A DNA stretch of 64,000 nucleotides. Source: B46-G9 sp964548365 (lineage in GTDB: Bacteria > Desulfobacterota > DSM-4660 > Desulfatiglandales > Desulfatiglandaceae). The position numbers and the translations under genes are program-made. The notes beneath the pieces were generated by a model. It was not told the DNA's origin. It made no database searches and saw nothing but the letters and a program-made list of their open reading frames with translations. The DNA is taken from NCBI GenBank assembly GCA_964548365.1, contig CAZJRD010000006.1:34759-98758 (forward strand), written 5' to 3'. Shown one piece after another: positions 49,749-59,064 of the stretch (the stretch's first letter is position 1; every line of letters starts with the position of its first letter).

Positions 49749-50582
49749 TTACGTTGATCCCTGCAATTTTACGTACTGCTCATAGGACTGTTTTTCCTCT
49801 TCACGGTATGCGGTCAATCTCATTTGAAGGTCTAAAAAATCCACCTGGTGGCCGTCAAACTCCGGTCCGTCAACACAGGCAAACTTTATCCTGCCTGCGA
49901 TACTTACCCGGCAGGCACCGCACATCCCTGTCCCATCCACCATGATGGGATTGAGACTCACCTGCGTTCTGACGTTAAAGTTTCTTGTCAGTTCACTGAC
50001 CGTCCGCATCATGGGAACAGGACCGATCGCCAGGACCTCATTGATTTTTCCTTTCTCCAGGAGCTCTCTGAGAGGTTCCGTCACCATTCCACGCCGCTTG
50101 TAGGACCCATCATCCGTTGTCACAATAATTTCATCTGAAACCGAAGCGAGTTCTCCTTCCAAAATGAGCAAATTCTTATTCCTTGCACCGAGGATCGTGA
50201 TCACTCTGTTTCCCGCCTGCTTCATCCCTTTGGCAATAGGATATGCTACCGCTGCTCCTATCCCTCCTCCAACGACCACGACAGTGCCAAACCGCTCTAT
50301 CGCAGTCGGCTTCCCCAGCGGACCTACCAGGTCAAGGATGTTGTCACCTTTTTCCAATTTTGAAAGCATATGGGTTGTCTTGCCCACCACCTGGAAGATG
50401 AGGGTGATCGAGCCGATGTCGGGATCGGAATCAACAATAGTCAGGGGTATTCGCTCTCCCTTTTCATGAACACGGAGAATAACAAACTGCCCCGGTCTTC
50501 TTTTTTTGGCAATGACCGGCGCATCAATTCTGAGTCTGACAATCTGCGGGCTCAGCACCTCCCTGAGCAGTATTTCAGGCAT
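49749..50582 (-). CDS. nfnA: NADH-dependent ferredoxin:NADP+ oxidoreductase small subunit (NfnA)
   Basis: A 277-residue protein with FAD/NAD domains of the ferredoxin-NADP reductase fold (RRPGQFVILRVHEKGERIPLT, VVVVGGGIGAAVAYPIAKGM) and a C-terminal [2Fe-2S] motif (GMCGACRVSIAGRIKFACVDGPEF). AGGAGG precedes ATG 50582. A copy of the 17-bp palindrome lies in its promoter (50641-50657). Confidence 0.92.
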   Translation of the reverse strand: MPEILLREVLSPQIVRLRIDAPVIAKKRRPGQFVILRVHEKGERIPLTIVDSDPDIGSITLIFQVVGKTTHMLSKLEKGDNILDLVGPLGKPTAIERFGTVVVVGGGIGAAVAYPIAKGMKQAGNRVITILGARNKNLLILEGELASVSDEIIVTTDDGSYKRRGMVTEPLRELLEKGKINEVLAIGPVPMMRTVSELTRNFNVRTQVSLNPIMVDGTGMCGACRVSIAGRIKFACVDGPEFDGHQVDFLDLQMRLTAYREEEKQSYEQYVKLQGST

Positions 50583-50933
50583 CCATTTATCCTCCTCATC
50601 CAATAGCAGGTTTTTTCAACAACGCTTGTTCACCACAATCATCCTACATTGTGGTATTTCATTCAAACAACACTTTCAGAACTGCCCACCTACGCCAGTG
50701 TTAGCAAGGTGTTCGGAAAATAGCGAACAAAAAGATTGTTGAACTTTTTATAGTAAATATAATATAGTTTTCTGGTACCATCAACCCATTCACTGAAGCT
50801 ATTTGCCTGGTCACCGTAAATAGCCGACATCGCGAATGTAAGGAAATGCTTTGCTTGGATAAGCATGACTTCGTGGTGCCGGCTCGATTTATGATATTGT
50901 TGGGCAAGAACCGCTTTACGACAGAGAAACCCC
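50583..50933. other. Intergenic region between nfnA and squalene synthase-like gene
   Basis: Contains the nfnA promoter/operator (50638-50666). The rest is AT-rich and without a supported gene. Confidence 0.5.
50638..50666 (-). promoter_or_regulatory. nfnA promoter with 17-bp operator
   Basis: On the minus strand TTGAAT (50661-50666), 17-bp spacer, GATGAT (50638-50643). The palindrome ATCCTACATTGTGGTAT (50641-50657, plus strand) fills the spacer and matches 15 of 17 positions of the consensus shared with four other sites. Confidence 0.6.
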
Positions 50934-51911
50934 ATGATTGAAACGAAAAGCAACCAAGACCCCGAAGTTCGCTTGTGGATAAATGCTAATGAAGAAACCC
51001 TCATTCAGCAATCCCGGAGTTTTTCGGTCCCGCTTCTCAAACTGGATGACCGTTTCAGAACCCCAGTCATGGTTCAATATAACCTCAACAAGACTATTGA
51101 TACCATTGAAGACTCAACTGCCCTGGAAGTGGAAGAAAAAACTGGTTTGATCAAGGCTTTTTGCGAACACATCGAAGAAAATACCTGGTCTCCGCAAATA
51201 AAAGAACAAATGCTCCAGATTACTCCTCCGGATGAGTCTTTTGTTTTCAGCAATTACGAGCATACCATAAGCCTTTACAACACCCTCTCAAAAGAGGAAA
51301 AAGCCCTATCGAAAAGATGGACTTTGGAAATGGCTGAAGGGATGTGCCATTACCTCAAACGGGTTATCCATACCCCGAAAGACCTGAATGGCTATTGTTA
51401 TTATGTAGCTGGAACTGTTGGGAGCTACCTGACGGAACTCTTGCAATTAAAAGGAGCAAATGTTACCGAGGAAACCTTTGAGAAATTGAAGGAAAGAGCC
51501 GTGTCTTTTGGAACATTTCTGCAAAAGTTGAACATCATTAGAGATTTTATTGAAGATAAGACAACCAGGAACAGGACTTTCTGGCCCCGGATCTATTTTG
51601 AGCAAGAGAAAGACCTTTTGAAAATACTCAATAAAATGTTAGATGAGACATTCAAAAATGATTTACCGGGAGCCATCGACTACAATACCTACCTGCCTCC
51701 CGGCAACGAGTCATTTGAATATTTCATCCGCTTCATTTTGGCTTCGGGGATAGAATACTGGAAAATGCTGAAGGACAATAAGTCCGTACTTTCAAATGCA
51801 AAGGTAAAATTGCCAAAAACATTCATCACAAATCTCTATGCAAAACTCGCGGCACTGGACAGCAAACAATTCGCGGACTATTGCAACAAATATCATACGT
51901 TGCGTCTTTGA
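50934..51911 (+). CDS. Squalene/phytoene synthase-family protein
   Basis: A 325-residue trans-isoprenyl-diphosphate head-to-head synthase. First aspartate motif DTIEDS, then YCYYVAGTVGSYLTELL, then FLQKLNIIRDFIED...RTFWP with the second aspartate-rich motif. It resembles squalene synthase more than phytoene synthase. It probably condenses two farnesyl diphosphates at the membrane. The gene is clearly more AT-rich than its surroundings and stands alone between unrelated genes, consistent with acquisition. The ribosome site is weak. Confidence 0.83.
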   Translation: MIETKSNQDPEVRLWINANEETLIQQSRSFSVPLLKLDDRFRTPVMVQYNLNKTIDTIEDSTALEVEEKTGLIKAFCEHIEENTWSPQIKEQMLQITPPDESFVFSNYEHTISLYNTLSKEEKALSKRWTLEMAEGMCHYLKRVIHTPKDLNGYCYYVAGTVGSYLTELLQLKGANVTEETFEKLKERAVSFGTFLQKLNIIRDFIEDKTTRNRTFWPRIYFEQEKDLLKILNKMLDETFKNDLPGAIDYNTYLPPGNESFEYFIRFILASGIEYWKMLKDNKSVLSNAKVKLPKTFITNLYAKLAALDSKQFADYCNKYHTLRL

Positions 51912-51916
51912 TCTCT

Positions 51917-52843
51917 TCAGCTGATAACCAGATCCGTACTCAGGTAACGTTCCCCGGTGTCGGGCAGGACGACGACGATCTGTTTCCCTTCATTCTCCGG
52001 CCTGCGGGCCACTTCCAGCGCTGCCCAGGCCGCCGCCCCAGATGAAATGCCGCACAGGATTCCTTCCTCTTTCCCCAGCTGTCGGGCCGTTTCAAAGGCA
52101 TCCTCGTTGGAAACGGTGATAACCTCATCGATGATAGCGGTGTTGAGGACTTCGGGCACAAATCCCGCACCAATCCCCTGGATCTTGTGGGGGCCGGGTT
52201 TTCCACCTGAAAGCACCGGGGAGTCCGCCGGCTCAACAGCAACCGCCCGAAATGACGGCTTCCTCTCCTTGATTACCTCGGCGACACCGGTGATGGTCCC
52301 GCCGGTCCCTACCCCTGAAACAAAAATATCCACCTTGCCGTCGGTGTCCCGCCAGATTTCTTCCGCAGTGGTCTTCCGGTGGATATCAGGATTGGCCGGG
52401 TTGGTAAACTGGTTGGGCATATAGGCACCGGGGGTATTCTGCAGGATCTCTTCAGCCTTGCTGATTGCCCCCTTCATGCCGCCAGCGCCCGGCGTCAAGA
52501 CCAGTTCCGCCCCCAGGTGCTTGAGGAGCTTTCTCCGCTCCATGCTCATGGTCTCCGGCATGGTTAAGATGAGCCGGTATCCCCTGACGGCACACACCAT
52601 GGCAAGAGCAATACCCGTGTTGCCGCTCGTTGGCTCCACGATCGTGGCACCCGGACCGATCAGTCCCTGTTCTTCCGCAGCCTGAATCATGGAAACTCCG
52701 ATTCGCTCCTTCACGCACCCCAGAGGGTTTTGTGATTCCAGTTTTGCGTACACTGCCGCGCCGAATCCGCCGGTCACACGGTTCAGTCGCACCAGGGGCG
52801 TATTTCCCACAACGCCTATCACATCCTCTGACATCTTTCCCAT
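51917..52843 (-). CDS. cysK: Cysteine synthase (O-acetylserine sulfhydrylase)
   Basis: A 308-residue PLP enzyme. The lysine motif is QNPLGCVKERIG (usual form SVKDR), with the substrate loop EPTSGNTGIALA and the phosphate loop GVGTGGTITGVAEV. It forms cysteine from O-acetylserine and sulfide. ATG 52843 has AAGGAGAG upstream. It is on the same strand as the methionine genes, so the area handles sulfide assimilation. Confidence 0.92.
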   Translation of the reverse strand: MGKMSEDVIGVVGNTPLVRLNRVTGGFGAAVYAKLESQNPLGCVKERIGVSMIQAAEEQGLIGPGATIVEPTSGNTGIALAMVCAVRGYRLILTMPETMSMERRKLLKHLGAELVLTPGAGGMKGAISKAEEILQNTPGAYMPNQFTNPANPDIHRKTTAEEIWRDTDGKVDIFVSGVGTGGTITGVAEVIKERKPSFRAVAVEPADSPVLSGGKPGPHKIQGIGAGFVPEVLNTAIIDEVITVSNEDAFETARQLGKEEGILCGISSGAAAWAALEVARRPENEGKQIVVVLPDTGERYLSTDLVIS

Positions 52844-52985
52844 TTTCTCTCTCCTTTTCATAAGTCGTGACGCTACCTGTTTTTATTAATGTAACTACTC
52901 ATGACCCTTTCAGCAAGTTTTTCATGCCAGGCAGGGCAGATTCTGGAATTCAAAAGTATTCATCTTTGGCTTTCTTCTTTGTTGC

Positions 52986-53585
52986 TCATCCCTTTTCGAT
53001 CAGGAAAATTCCATAGGTGGCCCGCAGATTGGGCATGAATATCACCGTGTGGCCATCCATGCCGTTAAAATCACTGCTAATCGCCGCCATCTTCAGTATC
53101 CGAAACCCCACGTCTTTGGAAAATTTTCTGAAATCTTTGAGCGTAATTACCCTGATATTGGGCGTGTCATACCATTCATAGGGAAGCTGCCTGGTAACAG
53201 GGGCGTAACCCGTTCCCAGTAATTGCATACGAACACGCCAATGGCCGAAATTAGGAAAACTGACAATGCCCCTTTTTCCCACACGCAGCAGGGAACGAAT
53301 TAACCCGGCCGGATCGTAAACCTGCTGTAAGGTCCGACTCAGGATCACATAATCGAATGCACCGTCCGGATAATCAAGGACCTCTTTATTGATGTCCCCC
53401 TGGAGGACCGATAGACCCCGTTCGATACAGTGGGCCACTTTGGTTTCGCTCTTTTCAATACCGGTCCCGGTAACTCCTATTTCTCTTTCGAGATAGGAAA
53501 GGAGGTCGCCGTCCCCACAGCCCAGGTCCAGGACCGTGGACCCGGGCAAAACAAAAGACGCAATTTTTTCCAGATCAAACCGCAT
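52986..53585 (-). CDS. metW: Methionine biosynthesis protein MetW
   Basis: A 199-residue methyltransferase-fold protein (TVLDLGCGDGDLLSYLE, FDYVILSRTLQQVYDP, GIVSFPNFGHWRVRMQLL, LPYEWYDTPNIRVITLKDF). MetW acts with MetX in homoserine acetylation. The ATG at 53585 lies inside the metX end (11-bp overlap), so translation is coupled. Confidence 0.92.
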   Translation of the reverse strand: MRFDLEKIASFVLPGSTVLDLGCGDGDLLSYLEREIGVTGTGIEKSETKVAHCIERGLSVLQGDINKEVLDYPDGAFDYVILSRTLQQVYDPAGLIRSLLRVGKRGIVSFPNFGHWRVRMQLLGTGYAPVTRQLPYEWYDTPNIRVITLKDFRKFSKDVGFRILKMAAISSDFNGMDGHTVIFMPNLRATYGIFLIEKG

Positions 53586-54762
53586 TTTTCTCCTTCCCCG
53601 TTTCTTTTGTGACACGTGCCAAGAACCCTTTTATGAGGGAAGTCAAACGAACATTGGGAAGGAGAAAGGCGTCGTGGCCCCATTCGGCTTCGATCTCACA
53701 AAAGCTCACGTCGAGGCCACATTTTTTCATGGCCTGTACCATGGCTTTCGATTGATACGTGGGATAAAGCCAGTCAGATGTGAAAGAGACCACTAGAAAT
53801 TTTGCCCTTGCCCTTGAGAAGGCCTTCACAGCAGATCCCGAATCATGCTGGCTCGGCAGATCATAGTAGTCTGCTGCCTTGGTGACGTACAAAAAAGCGT
53901 TAGCATCAAACCGCTCCACAAATTTGTTCCCCTGATGCCGGAGATAGCTTTCCACCTGAAAATCTGCATCAAAATCAAAGGAGAATTTCTCCCTCCCCTG
54001 AAGGCGCCGTCCGAACTTGTGCCTCATGGCCTCATCGGATAGGTAGGTGATGTGACCGATCATCCTGGCCACGGCAAGTCCCGTGTCAGGTTTCGGACCT
54101 TCATAGTAGTTCCCTCCTTTCCAGTTGGGATCTGCCATGATAGCCTGCCTTGCGACCTCGTTAAAGGCGATGGCCAGGGCGGAGTGCCTGGTAGTGGTAG
54201 CCAGGGGAATGGCCGAAACCACAAAGTCCGGATAACGTGCGCACCACTCCAGGACCTGCATTCCGCCGATGGATCCACCCACTACGGTGAGGAGATTCTC
54301 TATCCCCAGATGGTCCAAGAGTGCCTTTTGTGCCTTCACCATGTCCCCGATAGTCACCAGAGGGAAGTTGAGGCCGTACGGCCTGTTTGTTCGCGGATCA
54401 ATGGAGCAGGGACCCGTTGAGCCCATGCAGCTTCCGAGAATATTGGAGCAGATCACAAAATACTTGTCCGTGTCGATCCCTTTTCCCGGACCAACCATGA
54501 TGTCCCACCATCCCGGACTGGGATCATCTTTCGAGTAGTAGCCGGCCGCATGGGAATTCCCAGAGAGGGCATGGCACACCAGAATTGCATTGCTTTTCTC
54601 GCGATTCAGCGTCCCGTACGTCTCGTAGGCAAGAGTCACCGGCCCCAGCCTGGCCCCGCTTTCCAGACACATCTCGTTTGGAGGATGCACGAAAGTGAAG
54701 AATTTCTTCTCCACCAGCCCTATGGAATTGCCGCTCCTGTCATGTTCTATGTATTCGCTCAT
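53575..54762 (-). CDS. metX: Homoserine O-acetyltransferase
   Basis: A 395-residue alpha/beta hydrolase-fold enzyme. Nucleophile elbow GGSIGGMQVLEW, acid region SFTSDWLYPTYQS, and catalytic His in WGHDAFLLP. It makes O-acetylhomoserine for MetY. ATG 54762 (MSEYIEHDR) is likely; the frame extends to 54780. Directly followed by metW. Confidence 0.93.
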   Translation of the reverse strand: MSEYIEHDRSGNSIGLVEKKFFTFVHPPNEMCLESGARLGPVTLAYETYGTLNREKSNAILVCHALSGNSHAAGYYSKDDPSPGWWDIMVGPGKGIDTDKYFVICSNILGSCMGSTGPCSIDPRTNRPYGLNFPLVTIGDMVKAQKALLDHLGIENLLTVVGGSIGGMQVLEWCARYPDFVVSAIPLATTTRHSALAIAFNEVARQAIMADPNWKGGNYYEGPKPDTGLAVARMIGHITYLSDEAMRHKFGRRLQGREKFSFDFDADFQVESYLRHQGNKFVERFDANAFLYVTKAADYYDLPSQHDSGSAVKAFSRARAKFLVVSFTSDWLYPTYQSKAMVQAMKKCGLDVSFCEIEAEWGHDAFLLPNVRLTSLIKGFLARVTKETGKEKNAV

Positions 54763-54876
54763 GTTTTCTCGTTGGCCCATTGGCCCGTTTTCGATAAAAT
54801 ATTACTCTTCCTCTTTTGCCTTATGGTTTACGCCTTATGCCCTGCGCCTGTCTTTTTGGTTGGCCCATGAACCCGT

Positions 54877-56163
54877 TCATCCGGCCTTGCGCAGAGCCTG
54901 ATCCAGGTCCTCGATAATGTCTTCTACATCCTCAATCCCTACAGAAAGTCTGATAAGATCCGGAGAAATGCCCCCTGCCTGCTGCTGTTCTTCTGAGAGC
55001 TGGGAGTGGGTTGTGGAGGCGGGATGGATGGCCAAGGTCTTTGCGTCTCCCACATTGGCCAGATGGGATATGAGCCTCAGGTTGTCGATGAAGGTTTCAC
55101 CGGCCGCCCTGCCCCCTTCAATGCCGAAGACCACCATGCCACCAAACCCATTCTTGAATTGCCGGGCGGCGACCGCGTGGGCAGAATCTTCTTCCAGCCC
55201 GGGGTATCGCACCCATTTGGCCAGCGCATGGTCGTCCAGGAAGCGAGCAACCTTTAAGGCGTTGTCACAGTGCCGCTGCATTCTCAGCGACAGGGTTTCG
55301 ATTCCCTGGAGAAACATCCACGCATTGTCGGGGCTGATGCACGCTCCGAGGTTTCTCAGGGGAACAAGTCTCATCCGCAGGATAAAGGCAAGGGGATTCA
55401 AGTCACCGAGGTCATGTGCATACCGGATGCCGTGGTAGGATGGGTCAGGATCATTGTAGAAGCGAAATTTTTTGTCGGTCCAGTCGAATGCGCCGCTGTC
55501 CACGACAACACCGCCGATTCCCGTGCCGTGGCCCCCAAGCCATTTGGTCAATGAATGGATCACGATATGTGCGCCGTGCTCGATTGGCTTGAAAAGATAG
55601 GGAGTGGTGAACGTGGAGTCCACCACGAGCGGAAGATGATATTTGTCCGCCACCTTTCCGATCGCTTCAATATCAGCCACGTCCAGGACCGGATTCCCGA
55701 TGGTCTCCACGTAAAGCATCCGGGTTTTTTCATTGATCTTTGTTTCGAAATTGGTTGGATCAGCCGGATCAACAAATCTCGTTCTTATCCCGAGTTCCGG
55801 CAGGATACTGTCGAACATGGTATACGTGCCGCCGTAAAGGTTATTCGCCGACACCACTTCATCGCCCATCCCACAGATATTGATCACCGCATAAAATATG
55901 GCCGCGGTCCCCGAGGCGAGCGCAAGCGCTGCTGCACCACCCTCAAGTGCTGCCATTCGTTGTTCGAGAACATCATGGGTGGGATTCATCAGGCGTGTAT
56001 AGATATTCCCCAAATCCTTTAGAGCAAAGAGGTCCGCTGCATGTTTTGTGTCCTTGAAAAGGTATGAGCTGGTCCTGTGGACGGGAACTCCCCGTGAACC
56101 TGTCTCATCTATCTTTGCCCCCGCGTGAAGCGCAAGTGTGTCAAACCTATAATGATTAGGCAT
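54877..56163 (-). CDS. metY: O-acetylhomoserine sulfhydrylase
   Basis: A 428-residue PLP enzyme of the Cys/Met metabolism family. Signature parts: RLMNPTHDVLEQRMAALEGG, VDSTFTTPYLF, HSLTKWLGGHGTGIGG (Schiff-base lysine), HPASTTHSQLSEEQQ. It makes homocysteine from O-acetylhomoserine and sulfide. ATG 56163 has GGGAGGG upstream. The operator/promoter at 56215-56244 suggests repression by the XRE regulator. Confidence 0.94.
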   Translation of the reverse strand: MPNHYRFDTLALHAGAKIDETGSRGVPVHRTSSYLFKDTKHAADLFALKDLGNIYTRLMNPTHDVLEQRMAALEGGAAALALASGTAAIFYAVINICGMGDEVVSANNLYGGTYTMFDSILPELGIRTRFVDPADPTNFETKINEKTRMLYVETIGNPVLDVADIEAIGKVADKYHLPLVVDSTFTTPYLFKPIEHGAHIVIHSLTKWLGGHGTGIGGVVVDSGAFDWTDKKFRFYNDPDPSYHGIRYAHDLGDLNPLAFILRMRLVPLRNLGACISPDNAWMFLQGIETLSLRMQRHCDNALKVARFLDDHALAKWVRYPGLEEDSAHAVAARQFKNGFGGMVVFGIEGGRAAGETFIDNLRLISHLANVGDAKTLAIHPASTTHSQLSEEQQQAGGISPDLIRLSVGIEDVEDIIEDLDQALRKAG

Positions 56164-56214
56164 TTTTCTTCCCTCCCCCATTTTTCCCCTCCATAATCGA
56201 AAAAAGCTTGCACA

Positions 56215-56244
56215 TATATGTCACATTGTGGTATGATATGTCAA
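56215..56244 (-). promoter_or_regulatory. metY promoter with 17-bp operator
   Basis: Minus strand TTGACA (56239-56244), 18-bp spacer, CATATA (56215-56220). The palindrome ATGTCACATTGTGGTAT (56218-56234) lies across the spacer. Confidence 0.65.
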
Positions 56245-56562
56245 CCTGAAATTGCGGGGAAAGAGATCGCGATCGAGGACACCGGAAGAAAGATGTTTTC
56301 GGCGTAATTATTTCTTCTCAATGGAAGGCCGGGTGGCAGCTTGGCATTACCTCCTTTCGCTGGGCACCCTGCATCAAGCGCCGGCCCGGGGATTGGTCCG
56401 CCCTGGGTCGGCACTTTTTTGAAAAACTGACTGCAAGATATTCACAATTCCGGTGACCCTTTAAAGCAGCGGAATGTGCATCACTAGAACTAGATCATGC
56501 ATCCTTTTCAGCCGGGTCCCGGGTTGATGAGGACGATGTTGCCATTACAGAAAGCCTGGTAG

Positions 56563-56591
56563 TTGACAAATACCACCATGTGGTATATATT
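56563..56591 (+). promoter_or_regulatory. Promoter of the membrane-protein pair with 17-bp operator
   Basis: TTGACA (56563-56568), exactly 17-bp spacer, TATATT (56586-56591). The operator ATACCACCATGTGGTAT (56570-56586) fills the spacer completely, so a bound protein would block RNA polymerase. Confidence 0.75.
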
Positions 56592-56814
56592 CCAGGATAC
56601 CCTTATCCAGCTGGCGAGCATCCGGCGTATTTCTAGTGCGCCGAAAGTTTATGAAATGGTTGGCTAAAGAAGGGGTCGAGGAAATGCTTCCACTGAGAAC
56701 AAGGTTTTCCAGTTGACAATGACCGCATAAGGGGGTGGTTAAAAGGAAAAACAAGTGCAAGATGTATCGGTTACTGGGATTTTATTCATATTCTTGAAAG
56801 GGAGGAGGGGTAAC

Positions 56815-57270
56815 ATGCCGCAAACTGCTATATTACTTCATGCTATGCTCGGGGGACTAAGCTCGTTGGCTGCCCTATGGGTATTCATTGAGCTGCTGAA
56901 CGTAAACGAGAATAACACTGGCAGAATTGGATGCGCTGCCATAATCACACTAGTGCTTGTATGGGGTGCATACCTCGTTGGTGGGTGGTTCTATGTCACT
57001 CACTACGGGGCAGACAAGGCCATTATATTGGCGGGACGCTGGCCATGGGCACATGGCTTTTTCATGGAGATTAAAGAGCACGTCTTTTTCCTGGTGCTTC
57101 TTCTTGCTACTTTTCTGCCCATTATCGTAAAAAGGAATAATTTGCTCCAGAATAGGCATGCAAGGAACCTGGCACTTGCCGTGTCCGGTATGGTCGTTCT
57201 CCTGGCGCAGGCCATGGAGGGAGCTGGTGCCATCATAGCCATGGGGGTCAAACAGGGACTCCTAAAATAG
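56815..57270 (+). CDS. Small membrane protein (about four transmembrane segments)
   Basis: A 151-residue hydrophobic protein. Segments are visible at about 5-24, 38-58, 83-100 and 120-145, with histidines in YVTHYGAD and PWAHGFFMEIKEHVFF that could bind haem or quinone. No family recognised. GGAGGAGGGG precedes ATG 56815. Transcribed from the palindrome-bearing promoter and followed after 16 bp by another membrane protein, with which it may form a complex. Confidence 0.72.
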   Translation: MPQTAILLHAMLGGLSSLAALWVFIELLNVNENNTGRIGCAAIITLVLVWGAYLVGGWFYVTHYGADKAIILAGRWPWAHGFFMEIKEHVFFLVLLLATFLPIIVKRNNLLQNRHARNLALAVSGMVVLLAQAMEGAGAIIAMGVKQGLLK

Positions 57271-57286
57271 AGAGCGAGGTGAAAAT

Positions 57287-57613
57287 ATGTCTACTCAGGA
57301 ACAATATCTCGATAATTATACGCAGGGTTTTGCCTATTCTTTCATTATAGTGAGCATCTTCAATGGAGTGCTGACTATCTTCAAAGAGAGTACAAAAGGC
57401 ATCCATGATGTCTTGACCTTTCTCTTCTGGAACCATTGGATCGGCCAGGGGGTCGTTTTGCTGGTGCTCTTCTTTGGATTGGGCTTGCTGTTTTCAAGAT
57501 CCGGAGTGCACCATGATGCGCGGAAGATTACCCCGTGGGTGATCGGGGCAACTATCCTGGGTGCAGGCCTGATCGTATTGTTTTATATCCTGGAGAATCT
57601 TGGCATACTGTAA
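57287..57613 (+). CDS. Small membrane protein (three transmembrane segments)
   Basis: A 108-residue hydrophobic protein with segments near 17-32, 50-68 and 82-104. HDVLTFLFWNHWIGQG contains two histidines in or near the membrane. No family recognised. Partner of the upstream gene. Confidence 0.68.
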   Translation: MSTQEQYLDNYTQGFAYSFIIVSIFNGVLTIFKESTKGIHDVLTFLFWNHWIGQGVVLLVLFFGLGLLFSRSGVHHDARKITPWVIGATILGAGLIVLFYILENLGIL

Positions 57614-57713
57614 AGAAAGGATCCAGGTTCAGAGGTCCAAGGCCTCGTTATCCCCTGGGGAGGTTGCCCACAGGGAGCGCCTATTTCCAACGGACAACTT
57701 CCCCTCTTATCTT

Positions 57714-58118
57714 TCATTTTTCAGGTCCGGAAAACAACGACGCCAGGACCTCGCATTCTCGGCATACCTTCATCTTTTCCTTCCAATCACTGCGGGCCGT
57801 TCCCGCACAAATGGTGCCGTTGATAAACCAGCAGAGGGTCCCGGACCTGAACTCCCAGGCCGGGCATTTTTTCTTCAGATCAGCAGGGCACTTCTTCACT
57901 GTCCAGCAGGCTTTCAGGTTTTCCCTGGTTCCCCGGGACCTGGACAGGAGGAAAAAGGCCTGTCTTTCCACATGGGCGGGCACCTTTCGCCACCCCTGTT
58001 CATAACTGTGCACAGCCTTGATCGAAACCCCCAGCAATTCGGCCATCTGCTTCTGGGTCTTGTTCAGCCTTTTCCGAATAGTTGCTAACTCACCAGGTTC
58101 CACGAATACCCTCCTCAA
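57714..58118 (-). CDS. XRE-type regulator with cysteine-rich (two-CW) C-terminus
   Basis: A 134-residue protein. Residues 8-60 are a helix-turn-helix (LATIRKRLNKTQKQMAELLG, VSIKAVHSYEQGWRKVP). Residues 70-128 are rich in Cys-Trp: CWTVKKCPADLKKKCPAW, LCWFINGTICAG, WKEKMKVCRECEV. The seven or eight cysteines suggest a metal or Fe-S redox sensor. Its own promoter and four others nearby carry the same 17-bp palindrome, so it is the best candidate for the local repressor or redox switch. It is divergent from etfBA. Confidence 0.8.
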   Translation of the reverse strand: MRRVFVEPGELATIRKRLNKTQKQMAELLGVSIKAVHSYEQGWRKVPAHVERQAFFLLSRSRGTRENLKACWTVKKCPADLKKKCPAWEFRSGTLCWFINGTICAGTARSDWKEKMKVCRECEVLASLFSGPEK

Positions 58119-58149
58119 AAATCACCCTCAACAGATTTCTCCATGTACC

Positions 58150-58186
58150 TTGACATTTAATACCACAGTGTGGCATGGTATGTCAA
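58150..58186. promoter_or_regulatory. Divergent XRE/etfB control region with 17-bp operator
   Basis: Palindrome ATACCACAGTGTGGCAT (58160-58176). Minus strand: TTGACA (58181-58186), 18 bp, TATTAA (58157-58162) for the XRE gene. Plus strand: TTGACA (58150-58155) towards etfB, with a weak -10. The single site can control both directions. Confidence 0.65.
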
Positions 58187-58223
58187 TACGGAACTCCTTT
58201 TAAACATTACGAGGAAATTTTGA

Positions 58224-59054
58224 ATGAAAATTCTTGTGCCGGTAAAAAGGGTACTGGATCCGGACAAAGCGGATCTGGTTCGGATCGGTAGTGACAATAC
58301 GAGTATCGATCAAGGGAATCTCGAATGGAAAGTGAATCCCTTCGATGAATACGCGGTCGAAACCGCCCTCCGATTACTGGAGAATACCGCCACCGGGGAG
58401 ATGCGTGGAGAATTACTGGTTGTTGGAATCGGACCAGAGGAGGCTACACAGCAGATCCGCTGGTGTCTTTCCATGGGCGCCCAACGAGGCATCCTGGTGC
58501 AAGCAAGGGATGAGGGCCTTGACGCCACGGTCGTTGCCATGATCCTTGCCAAGATGGTAGAAGAAGAAGCAGCTGATCTGGTGATCATGGGGAAACAGAC
58601 AGTGGACGGTGAGTCCAACCAGACAGCTCAGATCCTGGCAGAAATTTTGGGGTGGCCCCAGGCCACCTTTGCAGGCAGGATTGTCGCTTCCCCGGACCTC
58701 GCCAGAGCCACGGTCACCCGCGAGGTCGACGGGGGAAATATAAACGTCACGATAACATTTCCGGCAGTCATATCCGTTGATGTCCGTATCGTCACACCCG
58801 GCGGTGTGCAGAACAATGTGAGTCCACCTGATAAACCATACGATGAAGGCCCGCGATATGCAACATTAGGGGGAATAATGAAGGCAAAAAAGATTGCCGT
58901 AGAGACCATGACCTTGGAGGAGTTGGGGATAGAACCGTCGCCCCTCGTTCATACCCTTTCCTTTTCCCTGCCGCCCCAGAGGAAGGCGGGTGTTATTCTC
59001 GAGACGGTTGAGGAGCTGGTCTTGAAATTGAAAGAAGAAGCAAAGGTTCTCTGA
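58224..59054 (+). CDS. etfB: Electron transfer flavoprotein, beta subunit
   Basis: A 276-residue EtfB (ILVPVKRVLDPD, GNLEWKVNPFDEYAVETAL, DLVIMGKQTVDGESNQTAQILAEILGWPQ). The NPFDEYAVETAL and DGESNQT motifs bind AMP or FAD. Paired with EtfA, it carries electrons from acyl-CoA or other dehydrogenases. Preceded by the XRE operator. Confidence 0.93.
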   Translation: MKILVPVKRVLDPDKADLVRIGSDNTSIDQGNLEWKVNPFDEYAVETALRLLENTATGEMRGELLVVGIGPEEATQQIRWCLSMGAQRGILVQARDEGLDATVVAMILAKMVEEEAADLVIMGKQTVDGESNQTAQILAEILGWPQATFAGRIVASPDLARATVTREVDGGNINVTITFPAVISVDVRIVTPGGVQNNVSPPDKPYDEGPRYATLGGIMKAKKIAVETMTLEELGIEPSPLVHTLSFSLPPQRKAGVILETVEELVLKLKEEAKVL

Positions 59055-59064
59055 GGGAGGATCA

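Larger units (their letters stand above)
56164..56814. other. Long divergent control region between metY and the membrane-protein pair
   Basis: Holds two palindrome-bearing promoters (56215-56244 minus, 56563-56591 plus). A short plus-strand remnant frame near 56640-56715 (RRKFMKWLAKEGVEEML) may be a worn fragment of a coding gene. A second TTGACA occurs at 56713-56718. No complete gene otherwise. Confidence 0.5.
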
